NCBI RefSeq assembly: GCF_000416235.1
Contig: NZ_ATLO01000009.1
Location: 1 to 64,000 of the forward strand
Direction of reading: 5' to 3'
From: Pseudomonas sp. CFII64
Lineage (GTDB): Bacteria > Pseudomonadota > Gammaproteobacteria > Pseudomonadales > Pseudomonadaceae
DNA: 64,000 nucleotides
Shown here: positions 41,279 to 50,009 of the stretch, in pieces
Numbering within the stretch: the first letter of the stretch is position 1
Layout: every line of letters begins with the position of its first letter
The notes under the pieces: generated by a model
Seen by the model: the letters and a program-made list of their open reading frames with translations, nothing else
The model's database searches: none
What the model was told of the DNA's origin: nothing
Program-made: the position numbers and the translations under genes

Positions 41279-42091
41279 ATGTGGTCGTTCAGCCAATGGC
41301 GTCGCCGCCGCACGCTGGCAAAAAACCCGGTCGCACCCGAGCTTTGGCTGCGGGTGCGACAACACTTGCCGATTCTCGACGGCCTGAGCGCTGAACAGGA
41401 GATTCTGCTGCGTGAGAACAGCGTGCTGTTTCTCCAGGACAAGCACATCACCACCTTGCCCGGCGTCGAGCTGAACGACGAACAGCGTCTGTTCCTTGCC
41501 GCTCAAGCCCAACTGCCGCTGCTCAATCTGGGCGATCTGAACTGGTATCAGAATTTCCACGAACTGGTGATTTACCCCGACGACTTCCGCAGCCCGCAAC
41601 GCCATCGCGACGCAAGCGGCGTCGAGCACGAGTGGGACGGCGAACACAGCGGCGAAGCCTGGCAACAAGGCCCGGTGATCCTCGCATTGCCCGGTGTGTT
41701 ATCCAGTGGCGACTGGGATGCCTACAATCTGGTTATTCATGAGCTGGCGCACAAACTCGACATGCTCAATGGCGACGCCAACGGTTTGCCGCCCTTGCAC
41801 AGCGACATGCGGGTCAGCGACTGGGCGAGCATCATGCAAAGTGCCTATGACGATCTCAATCGGCAGCTGGATCGCCACCCGCACCTGGAACCCGCCATCG
41901 ATCCTTACGCAGCGGAAAATCCCGCCGAATTCTTCGCCGTGACCAGTGAATACTTCTTCAGCGCCCCGGATTTGCTGGGCGAGGCTTACCCGGCAGTCTA
42001 CGAACAACTCAAGGCGTTCTACCGCCAGGATCCGCTTGCCCGCCTGATTTCGCTGCAGCGTGATGAACCTTCGTACAAGACTCAACACTAA
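41279..42091 (+). CDS. mtfA: M90-family zinc metallopeptidase MtfA
   Basis: MtfA of E. coli binds the repressor Mlc and has aminopeptidase activity. The product is 270 aa. The zinc motif HELAHKLD (HExxH) lies at about residues 155-162 and a distal acidic ligand in the AAENPAEFFAVTSEYFF region. The start MWSFSQWRRRRTL is 3 bases after the DedA gene, so the two are co-transcribed. Confidence 0.9.
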   Translation: MWSFSQWRRRRTLAKNPVAPELWLRVRQHLPILDGLSAEQEILLRENSVLFLQDKHITTLPGVELNDEQRLFLAAQAQLPLLNLGDLNWYQNFHELVIYPDDFRSPQRHRDASGVEHEWDGEHSGEAWQQGPVILALPGVLSSGDWDAYNLVIHELAHKLDMLNGDANGLPPLHSDMRVSDWASIMQSAYDDLNRQLDRHPHLEPAIDPYAAENPAEFFAVTSEYFFSAPDLLGEAYPAVYEQLKAFYRQDPLARLISLQRDEPSYKTQH

Positions 42092-42215
42092 AGGGCTACA
42101 CGCCTAAAGGCGCAAGGCCACGCATGGCATCACCAACAGAATATGCCTATAATCCGGCCCACTTTTTGGCGTAATCAGCCAAAGCCGTCTGGTCAATCAA
42201 AGGGGGCACTGCCCA

Positions 42216-42743
42216 ATGAGCTACAGCAAGATTCCGGCTGGTAAAGACCTGCCGAACGACATCTACGTCGCGATCGAAATTCCGGCCAACCACGCGCCGA
42301 TCAAATACGAAATCGACAAAGAAACCGATTGCCTGTTCGTTGACCGCTTCATGGCCACGCCGATGTTCTACCCGGCCAACTACGGCTTCATTCCGAACAC
42401 TCTGGCTGACGACGGCGATCCCCTCGACGTCCTGGTTGTGACGCCTTATCCGGTTTCCCCAGGCTCGGTAATCCGCGCACGCCCAGTGGGTATCCTGCAC
42501 ATGACCGATGACGGCGGCGGCGATGCCAAAGTTATCGCAGTGCCACACGACAAACTGTCTCAGCTGTATGTCGACGTGAAGGAATACACCGATCTGCCAG
42601 CATTGCTGCTTGAGCAAATCAAACACTTCTTCGAGAACTACAAAGACCTCGAAAAAGGCAAGTGGGTCAAAATCGAAGGTTGGGGTGACGCAGAAGCCGC
42701 CCGTACCGAGATCATGAAATCGGTAGCCGCCTACAAAGGCTGA
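42216..42743 (+). CDS. ppa: Inorganic pyrophosphatase
   Basis: Family I soluble pyrophosphatase, which drives biosynthesis by removing PPi. The product is 175 aa, the bacterial standard. The signature D-x-D-P-x-D-x2 is seen in [13 protein letters not shown] at about residues 66-78, with the N-terminal [22 protein letters not shown]: agggggc before the ATG. A strong hairpin follows the stop. Confidence 0.98.
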   Translation: MSYSKIPAGKDLPNDIYVAIEIPANHAPIKYEIDKETDCLFVDRFMATPMFYPANYGFIPNTLADDGDPLDVLVVTPYPVSPGSVIRARPVGILHMTDDGGGDAKVIAVPHDKLSQLYVDVKEYTDLPALLLEQIKHFFENYKDLEKGKWVKIEGWGDAEAARTEIMKSVAAYKG

Positions 42744-42761
42744 TAACCCGTTTCAGCGTTT

Positions 42762-42789
42762 GCGGGGTGTCTGGCGACAGACATCCCGC
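42762..42789 (+). terminator. Hairpin after ppa
   Basis: gcggggtgtctg-gcga-cagacatcccgc forms a 12-bp stem with one G-T pair, 18 bases after the ppa stop. It lacks a close T-run but is the only strong structure there and probably defines the transcript end. Confidence 0.6.
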
Positions 42790-42990
42790 GAGCAACGTTT
42801 AAAACCTCGCAATGCCCTCCTCTCCTGGCACCAAACCGCCTTCCTTCACGGCAAAAGCCTACCTGTTCAATGATGCAGCAGACTTTCCGATGCCTGACAT
42901 TGGACTCGCCGTGGAAACAATCAATTTTCAGATAAACATCCATCAGCGCCGCACGCTTTTCGATTAAACAATAAACATCACGGCATATCC

Positions 42991-43007
42991 TTTAGCGCCG
43001 TGCTAAA
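42991..43007. promoter_or_regulatory. Short palindrome in the ppa-regulator gap
   Basis: tttagc-gccgt-gctaaa is a perfect 6-5-6 inverted repeat. The 425-base gap 42744-43168 has no gene and is AT-richer than its flanks; this and the palindrome at 43117 are the only structures I see besides the ppa hairpin. Confidence 0.3.
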
Positions 43008-43116
43008 TATCCGGAACATTGTTTACCTGCAACATGGTAATTACAGAATATGCCTACATTGCCCGGCCTGTTTTGTAGTCAGATCAATACAGTCCGTAAT
43101 GGAAACACTGCACATT

Positions 43117-43131
43117 TGAACGCTTCGTTCA
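43117..43131. promoter_or_regulatory. Candidate operator upstream of the HTH/S24 regulator
   Basis: tgaacg-ctt-cgttca is a perfect 6-3-6 palindrome 37 bases before the regulator ATG; another gttca half-site lies at 43141-43145. LexA/CI-type repressors often control themselves through such sites. Autoregulation is inferred. Confidence 0.5.
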
Positions 43132-43168
43132 TTTAAACAAGTTCACGAGATACGTAAAATCCATCGCC

Positions 43169-43885
43169 ATGAATACATCAGGTGATCGACTACGCGCCCT
43201 CTTGCGGGAGTGCCATCTCTCTGCCACGGACTTCGCCGCCAACCGGAAGGTCACGCCTCAACATGTGAACAACTGGTTCAAACGGGGCATCCCCATGGCG
43301 CGCCTGGAAGAGGTGGCTGAACTACTGACCGTCAGCGCTCGCTGGCTACGCACGGGCGAAGGCTCCAAACATCCGAGTGAGCCCGCCAATGAACACAACG
43401 GCGGCGATCCACCGCTGACGCTTCACCCAGGACGAAGCCTGTCGCGTGGGGACATAGAACTGCCGATATTGAAAGAACAGGAATCGGAAACGATCATTGT
43501 CCAGGCCCCGGGAAAGACAATTCGCCTGCCGCTGCACGTGCTGCAAAGCATGAACATCCACCCCGACAACGCCATCTGCATCGCCATGATCGGCAACAGC
43601 ATGGCCGAGAAGATCCAGGACGGCTCCCTGATCGGCGTCGACCGCGCCCAGACCCGCGTCATCGACGGCGAAATGTACGCCCTCGAACACAGCGGCATGC
43701 TGCGCGTGAAATACCTCTACCGCCTACCCGGCGGCGGCCTGCGCCTGCGCAGCCACAACCACAGCGAATACCCGGACGAACTCTTCACGGCAGAACAAAT
43801 CGGGCAACAACAGATACGCATCCTGGGCTGGATCTTCTGGTGGTCAACCCTGAACGTCCGCCGCCACGGTCCGCCCTTCCGCTGA
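43169..43885 (+). CDS. HTH-S24 transcriptional regulator (phage-repressor/PrtR-like)
   Basis: The product is 238 aa. The N-terminal helix-turn-helix is at about residues 5-65 (SATDFAANRKVTPQHVNNWF). The C-terminal S24 peptidase-like domain has the catalytic serine in MIGNSMAEKIQDGS at about residue 149 and the lysine in LRVKYLYR at about 177. Such CI/LexA-like repressors cleave themselves in response to RecA and control prophages or pyocins. No phage genes are nearby, so its target is unclear; it lies just outside the left att site of the island and may be core genome or a remnant. No SD is visible. Confidence 0.87.
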   Translation: MNTSGDRLRALLRECHLSATDFAANRKVTPQHVNNWFKRGIPMARLEEVAELLTVSARWLRTGEGSKHPSEPANEHNGGDPPLTLHPGRSLSRGDIELPILKEQESETIIVQAPGKTIRLPLHVLQSMNIHPDNAICIAMIGNSMAEKIQDGSLIGVDRAQTRVIDGEMYALEHSGMLRVKYLYRLPGGGLRLRSHNHSEYPDELFTAEQIGQQQIRILGWIFWWSTLNVRRHGPPFR

Positions 43886-44102
43886 ACGGCGGGCTCGAAG
43901 TGGGTTACAGGACATTTCAATGCTGGGCAACCGGGATGAACATCAGTATCCTCTGCGCCCATCTTCAAGCCCAAAGGCACACCCCGCCTGAAGGCTTGGC
44001 AACGCGAAACCGCGAAGCCACTCCCTATTAGCGCCCACCCGCTGAGCGCAACTGTTAAAGGCGAGTGCGGTTTGCCAAAAACAAACCAAGCTCGTCCTTG
44101 AG

Positions 44103-44126
44103 AAGCCGGCCACAAGCCGGCTTTTT
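44103..44126 (+). terminator. Intrinsic terminator at the left island end
   Basis: aagccggc-cacaa-gccggctt is a perfect 8-bp stem followed by ttttt. Its loop and 3' arm fall inside the 24-bp att repeat, so the island has integrated into a terminator. The 217 bases between the regulator stop and this hairpin show no gene; a small RNA ending here cannot be excluded. Confidence 0.85.
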
Positions 44127-44133
44127 AATGCCT
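44110..44133 (+). mobile_element. attL: left 24-bp direct repeat of the island
   Basis: ccacaagccggctttttaat followed by gcct is repeated exactly at 57276-57299. The copies bracket an integrase and a restriction cluster of different base composition, as expected for attL/attR. Which strand or side is the original attB cannot be told. Confidence 0.85.
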
Positions 44134-44244
44134 TTTTGAAAGCCACCCTCATCTATTGAAAATCGCGACAGCCTTGCTAGATCAAGGGTTTCAACCTATT
44201 TTTGTTCCTGTGACTTCCGTTTTGATCCGAGGCGTTCCACGCGT

Positions 44245-44268
44245 AAGTGGGGGAACAAGTGGGGGAAC
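44245..44268 (+). promoter_or_regulatory. Left tandem 12-bp arm-type sites (aagtgggggaac x2)
   Basis: Two head-to-tail copies of aagtgggggaac lie 112 bases inside attL and just before the integrase SD (agaggg) and ATG. The identical 24-base block occurs at 57190-57213 near attR. Position and repetition at both ends fit arm-type binding sites of the integrase; closeness to the int start suggests self-repression. Confidence 0.7.
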
Positions 44269-44281
44269 AGAGGGCGAAAAA

Positions 44282-45487
44282 ATGGGCAAACTGACCGCCA
44301 ATCAAATCAAAAATTTGGTTGAGGCTGGGACATACGAAGACGGTGAAGGGCTTCGACTTTTGGTGAAACCCTCAGGACGAAAAACCTGGGTACTCCGCTT
44401 TCAATTGAACGGCAAACGCAGGGAGATGGGTCTGGGGAGCTACCCTCAGCTCGACCTGAAAAAAGCCCGCGCAGCCGCCTATGAAAATAAAGTCCAGATT
44501 CTCAATGGCACTGACCCACTCGCGAAACGACAGGCTGAACAAGCCGCTCAGCGGGAGGCCGCACGCCGGGAGCTGGCGCAGCTGATTACCTTCGAGAAGC
44601 TCGCCGCTGACTACCGAGACGCCCATGGATCAAGCTGGTCGGAAAAATGGCGCAAGGGCTGGCTGAGGAAACTCGAGCTCTATGCTTTTCCTACTATAGG
44701 GAGGCTGTCAGCTGACCAGGTCGAGACCAAGCATCTGATCAAGGTACTTCAGCCACTATGGTCAAGCAAAACGCGGACGGCTGACGAAGTACGTGGGCAA
44801 ATCGAACAGATCCTCGATGCTGCTAAAGCCCGAGGCCTTCGGACAGGCGAGAATCCGGCTCGCTGGCGCGGTCATCTGGAAAATCTGCTCAGTCGCCACG
44901 AGAAGAAAAAAGCTCGCAAACGCCAGCACCATCCTGCATTGAAATGGCAGGACCTACCGAAGCTTATGGATATATTGCACAAGGATCCCAGCCACGTTTC
45001 AGTCGCGGCTCAATTGTTGATCCTAACTGGCGCCCGTTCGCATATGGTCCGATTCGCACGCTGGGACGAATTCGACCTTGAGACTGGTCGCTGGTCTTTA
45101 CCCGACGAACGAATGAAAACGCGCCAGGCTTTCGCGATCCCGCTCGCACCCGAGGTCATCTCAATGTTGAAGGGTCTTCCCAAGTTCGCCCGCGAGAGCC
45201 CTTACGTGTTTCCGGGGCGCGGCCGCAGCGGCGTGATGCATGCCAACGGGATTCGTAACCTCCTGCATGGGCTCGGCTATGAAAGCATCACTCGCCACGG
45301 GTTTCGTTCAACCTTCCGCGACTGGGCAGGCGAGCAGACCAGCATTCCCAGAGAAATTTGTGAACTAGCGCTGGCTCATGATGAGCGCGGGGAGACCGAA
45401 AGCGCGTATTCCCGTTCTGACTTTTTCGATAAGCGTCGTGAGCTGATGGAGCTGTGGGCGCGGTACGCCACCTCCGAGAAGACTTAA
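44282..45487 (+). CDS. Tyrosine recombinase/integrase (P4 type)
   Basis: The product is 401 aa. Domains: N-terminal arm-binding DUF4102 (MGKLTANQIKNL ... YPQLDLKKARAAA), core-binding domain (about 95-185) and catalytic domain. Active-site residues: Arg in LTGARSHMVRFARW, H-x2-R in RHGFRSTFRDWAG, His in LALAHDERG and the nucleophile Tyr in ESAYSRSDFFDKR. Length is complete. I use the ATG at 44282 with agaggg upstream; the frame is open back to 44156 but that part covers the arm-site repeats. It should excise and integrate the island at 44110/57276. Confidence 0.93.
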   Translation: MGKLTANQIKNLVEAGTYEDGEGLRLLVKPSGRKTWVLRFQLNGKRREMGLGSYPQLDLKKARAAAYENKVQILNGTDPLAKRQAEQAAQREAARRELAQLITFEKLAADYRDAHGSSWSEKWRKGWLRKLELYAFPTIGRLSADQVETKHLIKVLQPLWSSKTRTADEVRGQIEQILDAAKARGLRTGENPARWRGHLENLLSRHEKKKARKRQHHPALKWQDLPKLMDILHKDPSHVSVAAQLLILTGARSHMVRFARWDEFDLETGRWSLPDERMKTRQAFAIPLAPEVISMLKGLPKFARESPYVFPGRGRSGVMHANGIRNLLHGLGYESITRHGFRSTFRDWAGEQTSIPREICELALAHDERGETESAYSRSDFFDKRRELMELWARYATSEKT

Positions 45488-45717
45488 TGCAGGCCAGAAG
45501 GCTCAGAGTGAGCAGGATTGTGGACTGCTGCATAACGTAGATTGGATGAGGGTAGACAGTGCGTGACGGCAATCGTAAATGCACGCTGCGCGCGATAAAC
45601 AATGCAGTCACCGAAGCATTTTGTAACAAGCCCAAGCGTCAGCCCACTTGAAAATTGGATCCAGTGCCATCAGTTCAATACTACCCCAATTCGCGGGCAT
45701 ACCTCGGCGCATTGCAA

Positions 45718-46035
45718 ATGACCACCTCAAACACGCTAATCAAGATCAAACCCAGCAATCTCTACTACACCGACTATAGCGAAACGGCTGTGAAAGGGGA
45801 CGATCCAAAAAAGACTGTCGAAGATGCTGACCGTTTCAGCAGAAAAGAAAAATATGAGGTGGTCGACATGATCAACTCAATTGGCTGGAAAGATAACAAC
45901 AACACGCTCAAAAGCCTCCTGATCGTGGAATGGATGATTCATGAAAAGCTTCCGGGTACAACGCAGGGACGCGCTAAAGTTCAAGCTTGGATTCATGCTA
46001 ATTACGCAGCCTTGTCGAAGGACTATCCCCGTTAA
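45718..46035 (+). CDS. Hypothetical protein, 105 aa (island cargo)
   Basis: I do not recognise it. The product is 105 aa, soluble and polar, with YYTDYSETAVKGDDPKKTVE in the first third and a probable helix-rich end (SLLIVEWMIHEKLPGTTQGR; VQAWIHANYAALSKDY). AT-rich codon use unlike the core suggests recent acquisition. The ATG at 45718 is preferred over an upstream in-frame start at 45655. It stands between the integrase and a truncated integrase; there is no clear SD. Confidence 0.5.
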   Translation: MTTSNTLIKIKPSNLYYTDYSETAVKGDDPKKTVEDADRFSRKEKYEVVDMINSIGWKDNNNTLKSLLIVEWMIHEKLPGTTQGRAKVQAWIHANYAALSKDYPR

Positions 46036-46103
46036 TACCAATATGCTGAATTCCCTCAGTTCATTTTTTGATCTGGGGGATTTAGATGGTATGGACCAAC
46101 GCT

Positions 46104-46580
46104 TCAGCGTGACTCCGAAAAACAGCGTAAGCCGCAGAGCACCTCGACGATCCGCTTAACCTGTTCACGATCCTGGCCTTGCGGGGATGCTGTGCGGACG
46201 ATTGTGCGCTGCAGTCCTAAAGCCTTGCTCAGACTCGACACCTTCACAGACTGATCACCGCGAAGCGCGGCGAGGGTTCGGTTTACGCTGGATAGCCGGT
46301 TTTGTGCGGTCGCGATGGCCAAGGAACCTTGTTCAACTTGGTTTCGGAGATGGCCGGCGTAATCCAGTAACGCCTGCCGATCAATTAACCGAGCATCGTT
46401 AAACCCCGGCCCTTCCTCCGACCGACACCAGCGTACAAACGCCTGCCAGCAATCACTGTGTGCTTTGACCGTGCCGTAATGCCCGCCGCCAAATAGATCG
46501 CGCAATGCCTGCGGCCCGGCATAGCTCAGTTGCCGACCATAGCCAAAATTGCGCCCATCCCGCCTACCTACCAATGCCAT
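46104..46580 (-). pseudogene. Truncated integrase (N-terminal SAM-like part only)
   Basis: 158 codons remain. MALVGRRDGRNFGYGRQLSY and AHLRNQVEQGSLAIATAQNR look like the N-terminal core-binding half of the large integrases of Pseudomonas integrative elements. The frame ends at QVKRIVEVLCGLRCFSESR, before any catalytic R-H-R-Y residues, so it cannot recombine DNA. The breakpoint is near 46120-46130. It marks an older mobile element inside the island. Confidence 0.7.
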
Positions 46581-47007
46581 GATCAAACTCCTCTCGAAGC
46601 CACAACTTTTAAAACTTTCCCCACGTCATCCCGCCAAAAATGTTGAGTGTTATCAGGGATCAAGGCCCCTGCGACCTGTGAGGGTTGTCCACTAACGCGG
46701 GACTGACGGCTCTTTACGACCGGGAGCATGGGCATCTCATGATCTGGCCTCCTGAACACCGATACCGGTGGGCGGGTAGAGGCTGCGCTGGCTGACGAAA
46801 CCGGCGCCGCGAGATCCTGAGTCGGGTGAAGGCAGTGATGCGATGACCGGGGCATGCCTGACTGTCAGTCAGGTGCAGTCCATTCCCTGGGCTGGGGCAC
46901 CATCATCTGCATCGCTGTTGCTGGTGACTTCGGTGTTTGTCACGCCGATTGTCACGAGGAGGAATGCCGCAACGCCTTGTACGAGTTGGGCTGCAGCAGC
47001 GGTAGGA

Positions 47008-47042
47008 GCGCCCGTCTCTTTCCGGAAGAAAGAGACGGGCGC
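47008..47042. repeat. 14-bp perfect inverted repeat
   Basis: gcgcccgtctcttt and aaagagacgggcgc are perfect inverted arms around the 7-base loop ccggaag. No T-run follows on either strand, which argues against a plain terminator. It resembles recombination or transfer-origin hairpins in form only. Confidence 0.7.
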
Positions 47043-47321
47043 AGGTTGGCACAGTGAAATGGACAAGCGGATAGGTTGCTGCAGGGCAGCTGGGGGATGT
47101 ATTTGCCGCAATGGCAATGATCTGAAGTAGGCATCCATCACTCGGTGAGTGACCGTGCGAGCCGCCGGACGCTAATCGCACTTTGGGAGAACCACCACGG
47201 TGTGGCGTAGCCTTAAAGGTTCTGGCTACCTGGGTTGCTGTCAACGACAGCACGTGCCTGATCTTTTCTACGCCTATGGATAATTCGGGTCAAGGCTCGA
47301 ATTTTCGGGGATTCTGCGGCT

Positions 47322-47364
47322 GTGGATGAAATTATCCACCAGTGGAAATCAGTGGTTTTCCACA
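47322..47364. repeat. Two adjacent hairpins with DnaA-box-like sequences
   Basis: gtggat-gaaatt-atccac (47322-47339) is followed 2 bases later by gtggaaa ... tttccac (47342-47363). ttttccaca (47356-47364) fits the DnaA box TTWTNCACA fully and ttatccacc (47332-47340) fits 8 of 9. Whether DnaA binds is unknown. Confidence 0.45.
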
Positions 47365-47398
47365 GACCGTTGCGCGTGCTTTAGATTCTTTAATTGAG

Positions 47399-47441
47399 GT
47401 CCATCCAAGCTGGGCGGCTTTGCAGCCCCGCTTGGGTGGAC
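47399..47441. repeat. Long hairpin upstream of hsdM
   Basis: gtccatccaagc pairs with gcttgggtggac (one G-T pair), and gggc/gccc extend the stem inside, giving about 16 bp around ggctttgca. It lies 235 bases before the hsdM start. Confidence 0.6.
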
Positions 47442-47675
47442 CCGCGTGGAAGAGCGGACAACGGTGATCTCACAGGCTTTCCCACGTTTGGATGCGCCAC
47501 GGCTATTTTTTGGGCGGTGATCGTCACCTCCCCGCCCCCATGACCTAATGAGAGGAAATATCCAACGCAGGCCATCACCGCTCGCTGTCGTTGCAGCATA
47601 ATGCGCCCCAGTTATATTCATCACCGAGCTGCGAAGTGGTTCAGCAGCTTCCGAGCAATACAAGGACTTCAGAAA

Positions 47676-50009
47676 ATGTCGCAAGCCTCCAACAATCTGG
47701 CCGCTTTCATCTGGTCATTGGCCGATTTACTCCGTGGGGATTTCAAGCAAAGCCAGTACGGTCGGATCATTCTGCCATTTACCTTGCTGCGTCGCCTGGA
47801 GTGTGTGTTGGAGCCGACCAAGGCAGCGGTGCTGATTCAGCATGAAAAACTCCTGCTACTCAATCACTCCGAAGAAGCCCAAGAAAAACTGCTGCTAAGA
47901 GCTAGCGGTGGGCTTTCGTTTTTCAACACCTCAAAAATGGATCTCTCCAAACTCGGTGAAGCGGGCATCAAAGCCAACCTCGAATCCTATCTGCTGGGCT
48001 TCTCCAAGGACGCCCGCGAAATTTTCGAACACTTCAAATTTAGCGAATTCATCGGTCAGCTTAACGATGCCAATCTGCTCTACAAGATCGTGCTACGGAT
48101 TCGTAAGACTGACCTAAGCCCCGCTGCGGTCTCCAACCACGACATGGGGCTCGTGTTTGAAGAACTGATCCGTCGTTTTGCGGAAAGCTCGAATGAAACC
48201 GCCGGGGAGCACTTTACTCCACGCGATATCGTGCGCCTCACCACCTCCCTTGTGTTTATGGAGGACGATGATGCGTTGACTAAGCCCGGTATCATTCGCA
48301 CCATTTACGACCCAACGGCGGGCACCGGCGGCTTTCTCTCATCGGGCATGGAATACGTGCATGAACTCAACCCACACGCGGTGATGCGTGCCTATGGTCA
48401 AGAGCTCAACCCCGAGAGTTATGCCATCTGCAAAGCTGACATGCTGATCAAAGGGCAGGACATCAGTAACATCAAGCTCGGCAACACGTTGTCGAACGAC
48501 CAGCTATACGCCACTGAATTTGACTACATGCTCTCCAACCCGCCCTTTGGCGTGGATTGGAAAAAAATTGAGCAAGAGATCAGTGACGAGCACATGCAAA
48601 AAGGTTTCAGTGGCCGTTTTGGCGCAGGTTTGCCACGGGTCAGCGATGGCTCCTTGTTGTTCCTAATGCACCTGCTCAGCAAGCTACGCGACGGTTCTCA
48701 AGGTGGCGGGCGGATTGGCATCATCCTCAATGGCTCGCCGTTGTTTACCGGTGGCGCCGGCTCTGGCGAATCGGAAATCCGCCGCTACATTCTCGAAGCC
48801 GATTTGCTCGAAGCCATCGTCGCGCTGCCCACCGACATGTTCTACAACACAGGCATTTCGACCTATGTCTGGGTTCTGTCGAACAAGAAAGCCCAGGAGC
48901 GTAAGGGCAAGGTACAGCTGATCAATGGCGTGAACCTTTACGGAAAAATGCGCAAATCCCTCGGTTCCAAGCGCAATGAAATGGACGAAAGCGATATCGC
49001 CACGGTGATCCGTACCTTCGGCAGCTTTGCCGCCGTCGATGCCTACGAGCTGGATAAACAAGCCGCACAAAAAAGCAATCGCGGCCGCCTAGCTGCGAAC
49101 CCGAAAGCCGGGACTGCCAAGACCTTCGCCAGCAAGATCTTCAACAGCTATGAGTTCGGCTATCGCCGCATCAGCATTGAGCGTCCGTTGCGCCTGTCTT
49201 ACCAGTTCAATGACGAGCGAGTGGCTACCTGTCGCTTCGCCCCCGGCGCCCTAAACAGCGCTATGCGTTGGGTCTACCAAGAATTCAGCGCAGTAGAAGA
49301 CGAAACCTGGAGCGACGGCGACAATTGCAAGCGTTACGGGGACCTAAGCGCCCATGAAGACGCCATTCGCCGCTACTGCAAGCTGCACTACGCCGATTTG
49401 AAAGAGAAGCACATCAAAGACCTGCTAAGCAGAACAACCTGGATGGATCAAAAGCGGCTGCTGCTCAAGGCGCAACAACTGCAGGCCAGCATTGGCACCG
49501 CCCAGCATGACGACTTCAACATCTTTGACGACGCCCTCAAAATTGCCAGCAAGCAACAAGGCATTACCCTGGACGCCAAAGACAAAAAACAGATTGCTGA
49601 TGCCATGAGTTGGAAGAACCCCGGCGCCGCCAAGGTCATCAGGAAACTTCATAACACCAAAGCTAATCCACTGTACGGCTTGTTTGCAGTCGACGGCAAG
49701 GTGGTGGAATACCAAGCCGACAGTGAACTGCGCGACAACGAGAACGTCGCGCTCGATCCGAGCCAGAGCGTTAACGCCGTTAATGAAGCCTACTTCCTGA
49801 AAGAAGTACAGCCGCACGTATCGGATGCCTGGATAGATGCCGGCAAGAAAGACGCGAAGGATCAGCAAGTCGGCATAGTCGGTTATGAAATTCCCTTTAG
49901 CCGGCATTTCTATCAGTATCAACCTCCGCGAGGTTTGCTCGAAATTGATGCCGATCTGGATTCTGTATCCGCCGAAATTATGGAGTTGCTGCAAGAGGTG
50001 CACTCATAA
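47676..50009 (+). CDS. hsdM: Type I restriction-modification system, DNA methyltransferase subunit HsdM
   Basis: HsdM methylates adenine in the site chosen by HsdS. The product is 777 aa, a long-form HsdM. The N-terminal helical domain has [20 protein letters not shown]. The SAM motif [10 protein letters not shown] lies at about residue 212 and the catalytic NPPFGVDW at about 288, both intact. A long C-terminal region contacts HsdS. The ATG at 47676 starts the conserved [13 protein letters not shown]; an upstream start adds 25 unrelated residues. The stop overlaps the hsdS ATG (TAATG), so expression is coupled. Confidence 0.95.
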   Translation: MSQASNNLAAFIWSLADLLRGDFKQSQYGRIILPFTLLRRLECVLEPTKAAVLIQHEKLLLLNHSEEAQEKLLLRASGGLSFFNTSKMDLSKLGEAGIKANLESYLLGFSKDAREIFEHFKFSEFIGQLNDANLLYKIVLRIRKTDLSPAAVSNHDMGLVFEELIRRFAESSNETAGEHFTPRDIVRLTTSLVFMEDDDALTKPGIIRTIYDPTAGTGGFLSSGMEYVHELNPHAVMRAYGQELNPESYAICKADMLIKGQDISNIKLGNTLSNDQLYATEFDYMLSNPPFGVDWKKIEQEISDEHMQKGFSGRFGAGLPRVSDGSLLFLMHLLSKLRDGSQGGGRIGIILNGSPLFTGGAGSGESEIRRYILEADLLEAIVALPTDMFYNTGISTYVWVLSNKKAQERKGKVQLINGVNLYGKMRKSLGSKRNEMDESDIATVIRTFGSFAAVDAYELDKQAAQKSNRGRLAANPKAGTAKTFASKIFNSYEFGYRRISIERPLRLSYQFNDERVATCRFAPGALNSAMRWVYQEFSAVEDETWSDGDNCKRYGDLSAHEDAIRRYCKLHYADLKEKHIKDLLSRTTWMDQKRLLLKAQQLQASIGTAQHDDFNIFDDALKIASKQQGITLDAKDKKQIADAMSWKNPGAAKVIRKLHNTKANPLYGLFAVDGKVVEYQADSELRDNENVALDPSQSVNAVNEAYFLKEVQPHVSDAWIDAGKKDAKDQQVGIVGYEIPFSRHFYQYQPPRGLLEIDADLDSVSAEIMELLQEVHS

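Larger units (their letters stand above)
46587..47675. other. 1.1-kb structured non-coding stretch upstream of hsdM
   Basis: No ORF here has convincing codon bias or family resemblance. The stretch has three clear inverted repeats (47008-47042, 47322-47363, 47399-47441) and two DnaA-box-like sequences. It probably is the left-over leader region of an integrative element whose integrase remnant lies beside it, plus the hsdM promoter. Confidence 0.5.

Noticed and set aside
43886..44133. tRNA or tmRNA gene as the integration target
   Set aside because: I looked for a cloverleaf or the usual T-loop sequence before the att core on both strands and found none; the target is a terminator.
46583..46855. 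90-codon minus-strand frame upstream of the truncated integrase
   Set aside because: Composition is proline/serine-rich and unlike a folded protein, with no SD and no recognisable motif; probably non-coding.
46869..47253. Overlapping minus-strand frames of 90-116 codons
   Set aside because: Two frames overlap each other across a 14-bp palindrome and neither has convincing codon bias.
47322..47364. Replication origin
   Set aside because: Only two DnaA-box-like sequences, no AT-rich unwinding element and no replication gene nearby; reported only as structured DNA.
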